This document shows, one piece after another, positions 35,253 through 44,345 of a stretch of DNA of 64,000 bases. The translations under genes and the position numbers were made by a program. Location: contig NZ_VLTK01000010.1 in the NCBI RefSeq assembly GCF_007558825.1, positions 124,001-188,000 of the forward strand, read 5' to 3'. Position 1 is the stretch's first letter. Each line of letters starts with the position of its first letter. The notes below the pieces were generated by a model. That model was not told the DNA's origin, did no database searches, and saw only the letters and a list, made by a program, of their open reading frames with translations. The stretch comes from Brevibacterium aurantiacum. Lineage in GTDB: Bacteria > Actinomycetota > Actinomycetes > Actinomycetales > Brevibacteriaceae.

Positions 35253-36286
35253 GCATTGACCGCCTTTGCGGTCTCACGTCTATTCAGCCACATCGGCAAT
35301 AGTGCGTAGAGGGCCAAAAGTCCTGCCCAGTAAACGTGAGACGGATAGGTTGCCGCAGTATTTCCTGCGATCAGGGTGGGTACGGCCAGAATACAGGCGA
35401 GGACGCTCAGTGAACCGTGGAAGAGCGAAACGCTTCCGTGCGACCAACCGGCCTGTTGGATCCGTTGATAGATGTGCTGGCGGTGCGGGAGGAGGATGTT
35501 CTCTCCTTTGAACAGGCGCAGCACGAGGGTGAGCCCGACGTCGAAGAGGATGAAGATCATGGGTGCGATGATGACGACGATCGGCACACCGATGACGAAC
35601 ATCCACACCGCGGTGGCGAAGACCGCTGCACCGATGCCGTAGCTTCCCGTGTCACCCAAAAAGGCCTTTGCACGACCGAGGTTGAAAGGCAGAAATCCGG
35701 CCGCGGCTCCGGCCAGCGCCAGGGAGAGAAGCGCGAGGTCATTCTCATCGATGTAGTACCCGACGAAGGCGAACCAGGCGCCGGTGACGATCGACCAGCT
35801 CGTGACATAGCCGTTGAGGCCGTCGACGAAGTTCACGGCGTTGACCAACATGACACCGATGACGGCGAAGACGAGGACGTGAGCGATGCCCTGCGTGGAG
35901 AACAGAGCGATGCAGGCGCTGAAGACCACCGCGAGGATGACCTGCCCGAGCAGACGGCCGACCGGCTGCAGCGAATCAAGGTCGTCGCTCATTCCGATAG
36001 CGGAATAGCACCAGGTGAGCACCAGGAATCCGACGGGCAGCATGAGACTGCCGAGGCCGAATACGCCATGCTCGGTGACGTTCCAGACCATCGCCAGGAC
36101 GGTCGCCACGGTGATCCCGCAGCCGATGGCAACTCCCCCGCCGCGCACGGTCGCTTTGGTATGGGACGAGCGGTGGGAGGGCACATCGACGACGCCCGCC
36201 CGTCGCAGCAGCGGAAAGGCGATGAGAGCGCTGACCGTCGTGACGACGGCGGCCACGACGAAGATCACCAGCGACTGCAGATCCAT
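35249..36286 (-). CDS. Undecaprenyl-phosphate sugar-1-phosphate transferase (WecA/MraY family)
   Basis: This is a 345-residue polytopic membrane protein with the family's conserved loops: VDVPSHRSSHTKATVRGGGV near residue 35, IGMSDDLDSLQP near residue 100, NAVNFVDGLNGYV, and FLGDTGSYGIGA. These hold the magnesium-binding aspartates. The enzyme moves a sugar phosphate (GlcNAc-1-P in WecA/TagO) to undecaprenyl phosphate and so starts the chain. Its ATG overlaps the stop of the dehydratase gene by one base (TGATG). I do not assign tagO or wecA because the sugar is unknown. Confidence 0.87.
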   Translation of the reverse strand: MDLQSLVIFVVAAVVTTVSALIAFPLLRRAGVVDVPSHRSSHTKATVRGGGVAIGCGITVATVLAMVWNVTEHGVFGLGSLMLPVGFLVLTWCYSAIGMSDDLDSLQPVGRLLGQVILAVVFSACIALFSTQGIAHVLVFAVIGVMLVNAVNFVDGLNGYVTSWSIVTGAWFAFVGYYIDENDLALLSLALAGAAAGFLPFNLGRAKAFLGDTGSYGIGAAVFATAVWMFVIGVPIVVIIAPMIFILFDVGLTLVLRLFKGENILLPHRQHIYQRIQQAGWSHGSVSLFHGSLSVLACILAVPTLIAGNTAATYPSHVYWAGLLALYALLPMWLNRRETAKAVNA

Positions 36287-38232
36287 CAGCTGGTGGTCCC
36301 GACGTCTTCAGCTCTATCACCTGAGCCAGTGATCTCCAGGCCATTCTCTTCCAGGGACGGGCCAAGGACGCGGGTGAGGTCTTCTTCGAGCTGTGTTCGC
36401 CTGGTGTATACACCGGCATCTCGAGAGGCTTCGACGAGTCTTCTCAGTGCGTCGAGGTCGATCGGAGTGATCGGCACCTGGGTGATGAGCGGATGAGTCG
36501 GCCGGACATCTTCTTCACTGGAGGACAGGAGTGCCTCGGTCAGCTTCTCTCCCGGACGCAGGCCGGTGTAGACGATGCGGGCATCGGAGCGCCCGCTGAG
36601 CGCGATCACACGATGGGCAAGATCGTTGATCTTGATCGGCTCACCCATATCGAGAACGAGCGTCTCACCGGGGCGGCCGATGGCGGCAGCCTGCAGGACG
36701 AGTTCGCAGGCTTCATCGGCCGTCATGAAGTAGCGGGTGACTTCTGGGTCTGTGACCGTGACCGGATCGCCGGCCGCGACCTGGGCGACGAACGTCTCCA
36801 ACACCGATCCGCGGGAACCGAGCACATTGCCGAAGCGCACGGACATATATTTCCGACCCGAAGCTGCAGCCACCGAGGCGACTGCGCGTTCGATCGAAAA
36901 CTTCGTGCGGCCGAGCACTGAGGTGGCTCCAGCTGCCTTGTCCGTAGAGATGTGAACGAAGGATTCGACGCCGTTGGCCACCGCGGCGTCGAGCAGGTCG
37001 AGACTGGCACCGACGTTGGTGCGCACCGCCTGTTCAGGGAAGCGTTCGAGGAACGTCAGATGTTTCAGCGCCGCCGCGTGGAAGATGATGTCAGGTTTGA
37101 CGTCAGCGACGAGCGCTTCGATGAAAGCGGTGTCCCGCAGGTCACCGAGCACGAGGTCTTCGCTGGTCAACAGCGCCGAGCCTTCGAGCCCGAGCTGGGT
37201 GGCGTGCAGACCCGACTCGTCTCGGTCGGTCATGACGAGTCGTGCCGGATCGAATCGGGCGACCTGTTTGCACAGCTGGGAACCGATCGATCCGCCAGCA
37301 CCGGTGACGAGCACGACGCGGTCAGTGATCACAGACGAGATGTCCTCGACATTTGTCGTGATCGGCTGGCGACCGATGAGGTCTTCGAGACTGACGTCAC
37401 GGAAATTGCGATGCCGCAGGTCGGCCACATCGGTTGAGTCCGGTTCCGGTCGGCTGTAATCGGATACAGCGAATCGCGGCATGATCTTGATCTCGACTGG
37501 CCTGGATTCGAGATTCGAAGCGATGGCTTGGAGTTCCTCAGGAGGCAGGTCGGTGATGGCGATAAGCACAACGCTGGCTCCGGTTCGGTCAACTTGGTCC
37601 GCAATGCTGGAGATGGGTCCGAGCACGCGGATTCCGTTGTAGCGCAGATGTCGTTTGCTCGGATCATCGTCAAGCATCCCGACAGCCGAGTATTCGCCGT
37701 GGGAGTCCTGGGCGATCATGTCGAGGGCCAGGGTTCCCTGGCTGCCAGCCCCGACGACGAGGGCCGGCCGAGAGGATCCGGAGGACGTCAACGTCCGATG
37801 GCGCAGATTGCGGCGAATCCAGTTCTCCAAGCTCTTAACCACGAGCATCATGGCTCCGGCCGCGATCGGCACGCTGGTGGGAATCAGCAGCCTGTCGGCG
37901 AAGACGAATTCGGCTACCCACATAATCCCGACGCCCAGGGCCACGGCTCCAGCAATCGCCGCGAACTGGTCGGTCGAGCCGTGGCGGTAGCGTCCACGAT
38001 AGACAGCCAGCGGGCCGCAGATGAGGAAGACGACCAAGGCGATGGCCGCGCAGACGAACATGCCAGGGAAATTCACTCGGTCGAAGTAGAAGTCATATCG
38101 GACAAGAGTCATCGCGACGACAAGGAAGGCGAAGACAATTCCGTCGGTGACGGAGAGGATGAAGGCAAAAAGTCCCCTGGCCAAAGGGGTGCGTGAGTGC
38201 ATGGGTCCGGAGTTGCTTCCCACAGTTCTCAT
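36286..38232 (-). CDS. Membrane nucleotide-sugar dehydratase (PglF/WbpM/CapD type)
   Basis: The 648-residue protein has four N-terminal membrane helices, a CoA-binding-like Rossmann part (VVGAGSQGTLALDMIAQDS, ~155) and a C-terminal SDR domain with VLVTGAGGSIGSQLCKQ (~305). The STDKA and LGRTK elements follow. Relatives are UDP-GlcNAc 4,6-dehydratases that start synthesis of bacillosamine, QuiNAc or FucNAc. In WbpM-like enzymes methionine replaces the usual catalytic tyrosine; here that place appears to be leucine (SVLGRTK), which is worth checking. It is the first gene of the long minus-strand export operon. The start is ATG 38232, with a weak ribosome site. Confidence 0.85.
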   Translation of the reverse strand: MRTVGSNSGPMHSRTPLARGLFAFILSVTDGIVFAFLVVAMTLVRYDFYFDRVNFPGMFVCAAIALVVFLICGPLAVYRGRYRHGSTDQFAAIAGAVALGVGIMWVAEFVFADRLLIPTSVPIAAGAMMLVVKSLENWIRRNLRHRTLTSSGSSRPALVVGAGSQGTLALDMIAQDSHGEYSAVGMLDDDPSKRHLRYNGIRVLGPISSIADQVDRTGASVVLIAITDLPPEELQAIASNLESRPVEIKIMPRFAVSDYSRPEPDSTDVADLRHRNFRDVSLEDLIGRQPITTNVEDISSVITDRVVLVTGAGGSIGSQLCKQVARFDPARLVMTDRDESGLHATQLGLEGSALLTSEDLVLGDLRDTAFIEALVADVKPDIIFHAAALKHLTFLERFPEQAVRTNVGASLDLLDAAVANGVESFVHISTDKAAGATSVLGRTKFSIERAVASVAAASGRKYMSVRFGNVLGSRGSVLETFVAQVAAGDPVTVTDPEVTRYFMTADEACELVLQAAAIGRPGETLVLDMGEPIKINDLAHRVIALSGRSDARIVYTGLRPGEKLTEALLSSSEEDVRPTHPLITQVPITPIDLDALRRLVEASRDAGVYTRRTQLEEDLTRVLGPSLEENGLEITGSGDRAEDVGTTS

Positions 38233-38454
38233 TTCATTCGACTCACGCGCTCTGATTCGGAAGTCATCCTATCGATCAGACCCTGCCTCATTGGCCGCAG
38301 CCAGCGCTTTCCACCTCCCCGATTGTACTATTGAGGCTGACAGGATTCATACATGTTCAGCGGTGCCAACATTAAGGTTCAGTCTCGGGTTTTCCGTACA
38401 GTGCAAGCCGGCTTGACAGAGTGGAGCGCGAGTCTCCGATGAGAGGAATACCCT

Positions 38455-40347
38455 TTGGCCAAGACGCCGCTTCAGACATTGAGAACTGCGCTGTGGCATT
38501 GGCGGAAGGGCGGGCTGTCCCAGCTGTCGACATGGAACCGTCGACGCTCGATATCTCAGGGTGCGGCAGAGGCCTCACCGCAGATTGCCACCGGATCGCT
38601 GTCCGAGGAAGTCCTGGCCGAGCTGTTTCCTCCCATGCCGGTTCCCGATCGCATCCCCGTGTTTGCGGACACTCGCGTCGGAGTCATCCTCGACGAGTTC
38701 TCGGCTCAGAGCTTCGGCTTCGAGTGGTCGACCATGGAACTCACTCGCACCGATTGGTCGCACCAACTCGATGGCCTCGACTTCGTCTTCGTCGAATCGG
38801 CGTGGAACGGCAATGGCGGCGATTGGAAGTTCAAACTCAATGGTCCTTCCGGCCCAGGATCCGATGTCGTCGAACTGCTTACAGAATGCCGACGTCGAGG
38901 AGTGCCGACTGTGTTCTGGAACAAGGAGGATCCGCCGCATTTCGAAGATTTCCTTCCGCTTGCAAAGCTCGTCGACGTCGTGTTCACCAGCGATGTCCGA
39001 CTCGTCCCTGACTACCGTGCATTGTTGGGCCACGACCGGGTCGCAGTGCTCCCCTTCGCAGCCCAGCCCGCTATCCACAACCCGTCCAGACCCGCCAGGA
39101 ATTTCGCGGCCCGTGATATTGCCTTTGCCGGGATGTACTTCGCGCACAAATACCCCGAACGCCGGGAACAGATGGATCTCCTTCTGGGTGCCGCCGAAAA
39201 GGTCTCGGGGCGGATGCAGCATGGGCTGGAGATCTTCTCCCGATTCCTCGGCGACGATGAGCGCTACCAGTTCCCGGGAGCTCTGGCCGATCGGGTAGTG
39301 GGCGGTCTCCCCTATTGGAACCTGCTCACCGCCTACAAACATTTCAAGGTGTTCCTCAATGTGAATTCGGTCGTCGACTCTCCCAGTATGTGCGCCCGTC
39401 GCATCTTCGAGATCTCGGCCGCCGGGACCCCCGTCGTGACGACTCCCAGCACGGCAACTCGAGAGTTCTTCCCGATCGAGGAAGTACCGCAGCCAGAGAC
39501 CGCTGAAGAGGCGGAATGGACTCTGCGCGCCTACGTCCGCAGCCCAGAGCTGCGTGACCGGTCGGTGCATCTGGCCCAGCGGCGGATCTGGGCTGAGCAC
39601 ACCTACTCTCACCGGGCGATGACCGTCATGGATTCACTAGGAGTTGAATACGAGCACCCCTTCCCCTCCACCGTGTCAGCGGTGGTGTCGACGAACCGTC
39701 CGGACCGCCTCGGCGAGGTACTGACCACCCACGCTGCTCAGAACCACAGCGACAAGGAGCTCGTCCTTGTCGCCCACGGATTCGACGCGCCTGCCGATCT
39801 TCGGTCACGAGCACAGAACCTCGGGATCGAGAATCTGCAGATCGTTGAAGTCCGAGACGACCAACCACTGGGAGTCTGTCTCAATCGGGGCATCGCTGCC
39901 GCCTCCGGCGACGTCATCGCGAAGATGGATGATGATGACGTCTACGGCGCCAACTACCTGGGTGACCAATTGGCCGCACTGCGGTATTCCGCAGCTGACC
40001 TCGTCGGAAAGCAGGCGCATTATCTGCACATGCTCGGCAGCGATATCGTTATCTGCAGGTTCCCGGAACGGGAACACAGGTTCACCGACCTTGTCATGGG
40101 TCCGACGCTGATGGCACGGAAGTCGACGCTTATGGCACATCAGTTTGCCGAGCGCACCCTGGGCGAGGACACAGACCTGCAAAAGCGGCTCATCACGGCT
40201 GGCGCCAGAATCTACTCGGCCGATCGATTCAACTTCGTCCAGATCCGGGGATCGCACTCGCACACATGGACTGTCGAGGACAACCTGCTGCTGGCCAATG
40301 GGGATGTCCACGCGTTCGGGTACGCGAAGGCGCACTACTGCTTCTGA
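38455..40347 (+). CDS. CgeB-like / GT2 fusion glycosyltransferase
   Basis: The 630-residue protein has two transferase parts. The first (~70-385) is of the CgeB/spore-maturation type, with VFWNKEDPPHFEDFLPLAKL near residue 156 and FKVFLNVNSVVDSPSMCARR. The second (~400-630) is a GT2 domain with VSAVVSTNRPDRLGEVLTTH, GVCLNRGIAAASGDVIAKM and DDDDVYG near residue 490. TTG 38455 is the start; GAGAGGA lies eight bases upstream. It opens the plus-strand operon, divergent from the export operon, and resembles the fusion at 40829. It probably adds two sugars to the same acceptor. Confidence 0.78.
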   Translation: MAKTPLQTLRTALWHWRKGGLSQLSTWNRRRSISQGAAEASPQIATGSLSEEVLAELFPPMPVPDRIPVFADTRVGVILDEFSAQSFGFEWSTMELTRTDWSHQLDGLDFVFVESAWNGNGGDWKFKLNGPSGPGSDVVELLTECRRRGVPTVFWNKEDPPHFEDFLPLAKLVDVVFTSDVRLVPDYRALLGHDRVAVLPFAAQPAIHNPSRPARNFAARDIAFAGMYFAHKYPERREQMDLLLGAAEKVSGRMQHGLEIFSRFLGDDERYQFPGALADRVVGGLPYWNLLTAYKHFKVFLNVNSVVDSPSMCARRIFEISAAGTPVVTTPSTATREFFPIEEVPQPETAEEAEWTLRAYVRSPELRDRSVHLAQRRIWAEHTYSHRAMTVMDSLGVEYEHPFPSTVSAVVSTNRPDRLGEVLTTHAAQNHSDKELVLVAHGFDAPADLRSRAQNLGIENLQIVEVRDDQPLGVCLNRGIAAASGDVIAKMDDDDVYGANYLGDQLAALRYSAADLVGKQAHYLHMLGSDIVICRFPEREHRFTDLVMGPTLMARKSTLMAHQFAERTLGEDTDLQKRLITAGARIYSADRFNFVQIRGSHSHTWTVEDNLLLANGDVHAFGYAKAHYCF

Positions 40348-40496
40348 GCACCTCGGGTTCGTTTCCAGAGGTGGCGGGGAACTCTTCATGAGTGGAGAGT
40401 GAACTGTTGATGAAACCGATACGATCGCATGGTCTCCGCCGGTAGCGTGGCTGTGAGCTGTGAAGAATCCGCAGTGGAACGCAATCTGGAGCCCAC

Positions 40497-40832
40497 TTGA
40501 AAATCGCTAGCAACAACACCGAGGGTATCGATGTCGTCCGTCGCAATGTCGCCGCAATCATCGATGAAGCGTCGAAGTCAAACGTTGATCTCACGCAGGA
40601 ACTCCTCACAGCCTACGATCGTGAGTCGAAGCTGCTCGGTGGCATCCGCAAGCGTGAGAAGGAAATCGCTCGGTTGAGGTCCGAAGTGGCGAGGCGGGAC
40701 GCGAAGCTCGCCTCGGTGACGGAACGCCTTGAGCGCCTCCTCGAGTCGAAGGCCATGCGAGTCCAGCGGGCCTATTGGAGACTGCGACGTCCACACGGCA
40801 GCGGCGCTCGCTTCGAACGGGCTGTCAAGTGA
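40497..40832 (+). CDS. Small coiled-coil protein coupled to a glycosyltransferase
   Basis: The 111-residue protein is mostly helical and heptad-like from residue 45 to 90 (KREKEIARLRSEVARRDAKL). It ends with VQRAYWRLRRP, a motif often found where a coiled coil precedes a transferase domain. The TTG start has GGAG six bases upstream. Its TGA overlaps the next GTG as GTGA, so the two are translated together. It may be the separated N-terminal stalk of the next transferase, or an oligomerisation partner. No family is recognised. Confidence 0.6.
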   Translation: MKIASNNTEGIDVVRRNVAAIIDEASKSNVDLTQELLTAYDRESKLLGGIRKREKEIARLRSEVARRDAKLASVTERLERLLESKAMRVQRAYWRLRRPHGSGARFERAVK

Positions 40833-43483
40833 AGGACTCAGAGGTCAAGCGCAGGCAGGATCAGATCGGTCAGCGAGTCCAAGAACTCAAGTCGTTGCGG
40901 ACATCGCAGAAGGCCCTCCGCGACCACACGAACTCCGGCTACTTCCTCGACGGACTGCTAGGTCACCACCCGTACCTCGTTCAGGCAAGGACCAGGGCCG
41001 AGTATCTCGAGCGCTACGAATCGTTTGCAGGCCCGGTCGAGGACAAGATCTCCAGCCTCATCGCGGAGTCACAGAAACTGCCGGTCGTTACCGGGCAGCG
41101 CTGGGACACTCGACGTGATCTGCGAATCGGCATCATCGCCGACCGCTTCCTCTTCGACTCGCTCAAAGATGCCGCGCATTTCGTGCCGATCGACCCCGAC
41201 GGCAGTGAGGAGCAGATGGAAGAGCTCGACCTCCTGCTCATCACCTCGGCCTGGCGTGGGCTTGACGACGAATGGTTCAACGTTGCTTTGTCCGGTTCGC
41301 CTGCTAGGTATTCGCTGGAGACGTCAATCGTGCCCCTGGCCCGGGAACGCGGAATCCCCATTGCGTTCTACTCGAAAGAGGATCCGCCGAACTACGCGCG
41401 ATTCGCATCGCTGGCGACGCTTGCCGATCATGTGTTCACGAGCGCGATCGAATGTGTCCCCAGATACCGCAGCTACCTCGGCCCAGAAGTGCCTGTCTCC
41501 GTACTACCGTTCGCAGTCAATTATGTTCATCACAATCCGCTTGGGTGCATGCGCCATCAGGAACGAGAATTCGTGTTCGCGGGTTCCTGGTTGGAACACA
41601 AGTATCCGGAGCGGAAATCAGCCGCCCTGCGGATCTTCGATGGGCTGCTCGAGGCCGGTGCCGATCTCACGATCGTCGACCGGAACCTGGAACTTGATGA
41701 CGAGCGCTTCGCGAATCCCGAACGCTACCTCTTTCCAGAACGCTACCTTCCGCATCTGCACCGCCCGTTAGATCATGAAGTGCTGCTGGGTCTGCAGCGG
41801 CTGCTGCCGGTCAGCATCAACCTCAACTCGGTCACGGCCAGCCAGAGTATGTACGCCAACCGCGTCATCGAGCTCCAGGCGATGGGCACCTACATCGTGT
41901 CCAACTACAACGCTGGGATGAATTCGCTCCACCCACAGGTGTGCATTCCTGACAGTGTCCTCGACATGAAGCAGACCTACCAGGCACTGACCCGGTCGAG
42001 CATCCGGCAGGCACAGGTGGCGGGCATCCGACATGCCTTCACCGACAACACCGCGTTCGACCGGATCGATACGATCGCCGAGGCAATGGGCCTGAGCAGT
42101 GGTGCACCCGAGCACACCGTCTACGTCACGGGACTCTCGGCTCACGAGTTCGAGGAGTTTCGCGCCACTCAGACCTATGCGGGTCAAGTGGAGAGCCTCG
42201 ACACCGTGGGTGACAGCCATGCGGCAGGGCCCGACGGTGACGTCGTTCTTGATCTTGCGGGAAGCGCATGGGCCGGCCCGCACCTGGTCCAGGACGCCGT
42301 CAACGCCTTTCGGTATTCGGATGTCGACGAGGTTCTCATTCACCCGATTGATTCGGCTGACGACCTCTTTGAGTACGCCGATCGTGCGGAACGGTCCGGG
42401 TCCGAAGCCGACAACCGGCAGATTCGGGCCACGTGGGCACGGCAGGGGACCCGCCTCGGCGAGATTGAAGATGTGCCGCGTGCGGCATTGGCCATTGCCT
42501 CCGATCTCATTGCTGATCGTGTCGAATCCATCACGGTCTCGGCTGAGCCTGAGATCAGCATCGTCGTGCCCGTGTACAACAACGGCCCGCATTTGAAGTT
42601 CAAGTGCTTCGAATCCCTTCGCCGATCTTCGATCTTCGATCGTGCCGAGGTGCTCCTCATCGATGACGGATCGACCGATCTTGAGACCGTGGCGATCCTT
42701 AACGAACTCGATCGCGCCTATCCCAACGTTCGAGTGCACCGGTTCCCGCCCGGTGGCTCAGGGAGTGCCTCCCGACCGCGGAACAAGGGCCTCGAGCTCA
42801 CACGCACCCCGTATGTGACGTACCTTGACCCCGATAACGAACAGACGAACGACGGCTTCGCCGAGCTCCTCGCGATGGTCAAAGACAACGATTACCAGTT
42901 CGCCATCGGCAACATGGTGCGGTTCAAAGACAAACGCATCACAGTGAAGAACGCGCCCATCCTGCAACCCGTAGTCGGCGAGGACGGGGAACTGGGGGAC
43001 AACGCACTCTCGCGGGTGAAGTTCCAGCCGATGAGCATCCAGGCCCTCGTCGCTGATACCCGATGGCTCAAAAGCCTGGGCATCTACCAGCCAGTGGGTG
43101 CTGTGGGACAGGATTCGTACTTCTTCCAGCAGATGCTCTTCCATGCCAATCGAATCGGCCTGACGAACACGGCCATCCACACCTACTACGCCGCGGTGAC
43201 GAATTCCACGGTCAACGCCATCGGCCCCCGCTTCTATGAGAAATATCTGCCGCTGGAGGAGCACCGTGCCACCTGGCTGCGGGATGTGGGGCTGCTTGAG
43301 GACTACAACGCGAAACGACTCGAGCCCTTCGTCAAGGGGTGGTTCGTCAAGAAGCTCGACTTCGTCGCACCCGAGGACCAAGCCGCATGTCGGGCGCTCA
43401 TCCGTCATCTGACGCGGTTCTACGGAAAGTCCACATGGACGGATCCGGACCTCGCCACGTTCCACTCAACGGCACATGGCTGA
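40829..43483 (+). CDS. CgeB-like / GT2 fusion glycosyltransferase, larger paralogue
   Basis: This 884-residue protein has a CgeB-type part carrying AFYSKEDPPNYARFASLATL near residue 180 and PVSINLNSVTASQSMYANRV. A C-terminal GT2 domain from about residue 570 has ISIVVPVYNNGPHLKFKC, VLLIDDGSTD, SRPRNKGLEL and YLDPDNEQ near residue 664. The start is set at GTG 40829, which overlaps the stop of the coiled-coil gene; an earlier ATG at 40775 would overlap it by 58 bases. The first part matches the protein at 38455 closely. The middle section (~420-560) is unique and unassigned. Confidence 0.78.
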   Translation: MKDSEVKRRQDQIGQRVQELKSLRTSQKALRDHTNSGYFLDGLLGHHPYLVQARTRAEYLERYESFAGPVEDKISSLIAESQKLPVVTGQRWDTRRDLRIGIIADRFLFDSLKDAAHFVPIDPDGSEEQMEELDLLLITSAWRGLDDEWFNVALSGSPARYSLETSIVPLARERGIPIAFYSKEDPPNYARFASLATLADHVFTSAIECVPRYRSYLGPEVPVSVLPFAVNYVHHNPLGCMRHQEREFVFAGSWLEHKYPERKSAALRIFDGLLEAGADLTIVDRNLELDDERFANPERYLFPERYLPHLHRPLDHEVLLGLQRLLPVSINLNSVTASQSMYANRVIELQAMGTYIVSNYNAGMNSLHPQVCIPDSVLDMKQTYQALTRSSIRQAQVAGIRHAFTDNTAFDRIDTIAEAMGLSSGAPEHTVYVTGLSAHEFEEFRATQTYAGQVESLDTVGDSHAAGPDGDVVLDLAGSAWAGPHLVQDAVNAFRYSDVDEVLIHPIDSADDLFEYADRAERSGSEADNRQIRATWARQGTRLGEIEDVPRAALAIASDLIADRVESITVSAEPEISIVVPVYNNGPHLKFKCFESLRRSSIFDRAEVLLIDDGSTDLETVAILNELDRAYPNVRVHRFPPGGSGSASRPRNKGLELTRTPYVTYLDPDNEQTNDGFAELLAMVKDNDYQFAIGNMVRFKDKRITVKNAPILQPVVGEDGELGDNALSRVKFQPMSIQALVADTRWLKSLGIYQPVGAVGQDSYFFQQMLFHANRIGLTNTAIHTYYAAVTNSTVNAIGPRFYEKYLPLEEHRATWLRDVGLLEDYNAKRLEPFVKGWFVKKLDFVAPEDQAACRALIRHLTRFYGKSTWTDPDLATFHSTAHG

Positions 43484-44345
43484 GGCTGAAGAAGTCACAG
43501 CGCCTCCCGTCGAAAAGCTCGGAACGCTCATGCCAGGCGACCCTGTGACACGTCGTCCCGGGTGTTTCCAACGCTTTGATTTCCTTGCTGGCACAGTCAC
43601 AGTGCCAGCAATGCTGTGGAGTCACCCCGAATCCACCGGAGCCCTGCTGATTGCGTTCAATGGCGCTGTTCGCCGAAAGAAGGCGAAGAATCCGGCGGAG
43701 ATCTTCCAACGCAGCACCTGGGTTCATGACATCGACTCTGATGTCCTCTTCCTTGCCGATCCGACCCTGCGTTCCGATAACCAGATCTCCATCGGTTGGG
43801 GGCAGGGCCAACCTGGCGCCTATGCGATTCCGGCGATGGCGCAGACCGCCTTCTCCGTGGCTGAGCACCTGGGGGTGGCCTCATCCAAGCGCGTCTACTA
43901 CGGCAGCAGCGCCGGAGGCTTCCAGGCGCTCCAGGTCGCCGCCCGTGATTTCGGGTCCTGCGCACTGGTGAACAATGCTCAGATAGATTGGACGCTCTAC
44001 GCACGGCAGAACGTTCAGGCAATCTGCCAGACTTCCTATCATGGCCGATCAGCTGCGGAGGTCACGAAAGCCTACCCCGACAGAACATCGGCGGCTCGTG
44101 CCTTTGGAGAATTCGAGAATGTTCCACGGACCAAATACCTCCTCAACACCGCCAGCCAGAACGATGCGGCCAAACAGCTGCCGGCTCTCGTGACTGAACT
44201 GGGAGCAGGCACCGCGCCTACCGGGCAACGAGTGGACGTTTCTATGTATGCCGACCCTGCTGGAGGACATAATCCTCTGCCGAAGTCGAGAACCATCACA
44301 GAGATCAACCAGATGTTGAGTGAGGTGTCATCAGCTCATGAGTGA
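43476..44345 (+). CDS. Asp2-like alpha/beta hydrolase
   Basis: This 289-residue alpha/beta-hydrolase has its nucleophile elbow in GSSAGGF (serine ~145) and a histidine in DPAGGHNPLP near the end. The segment DVLFLADPTLRSDNQISIGW links it to the C-terminal half of the next gene and to Asp2 of accessory Sec systems, where Asp2 acetylates sugars on an exported glycoprotein. No SecA2, SecY2 or serine-rich adhesin is encoded here. In this setting it may transfer or remove an acyl group on the glycopolymer in the cytoplasm. The start overlaps the preceding gene by eight bases. Confidence 0.68.
   Translation: MAEAEEVTAPPVEKLGTLMPGDPVTRRPGCFQRFDFLAGTVTVPAMLWSHPESTGALLIAFNGAVRRKKAKNPAEIFQRSTWVHDIDSDVLFLADPTLRSDNQISIGWGQGQPGAYAIPAMAQTAFSVAEHLGVASSKRVYYGSSAGGFQALQVAARDFGSCALVNNAQIDWTLYARQNVQAICQTSYHGRSAAEVTKAYPDRTSAARAFGEFENVPRTKYLLNTASQNDAAKQLPALVTELGAGTAPTGQRVDVSMYADPAGGHNPLPKSRTITEINQMLSEVSSAHE

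Noticed and set aside
35417..37459. Long plus-strand frames opposite the WecA-like and dehydratase genes
   Set aside because: Acidic low-complexity translations typical of antisense GC-rich DNA; the minus genes carry all the motifs.
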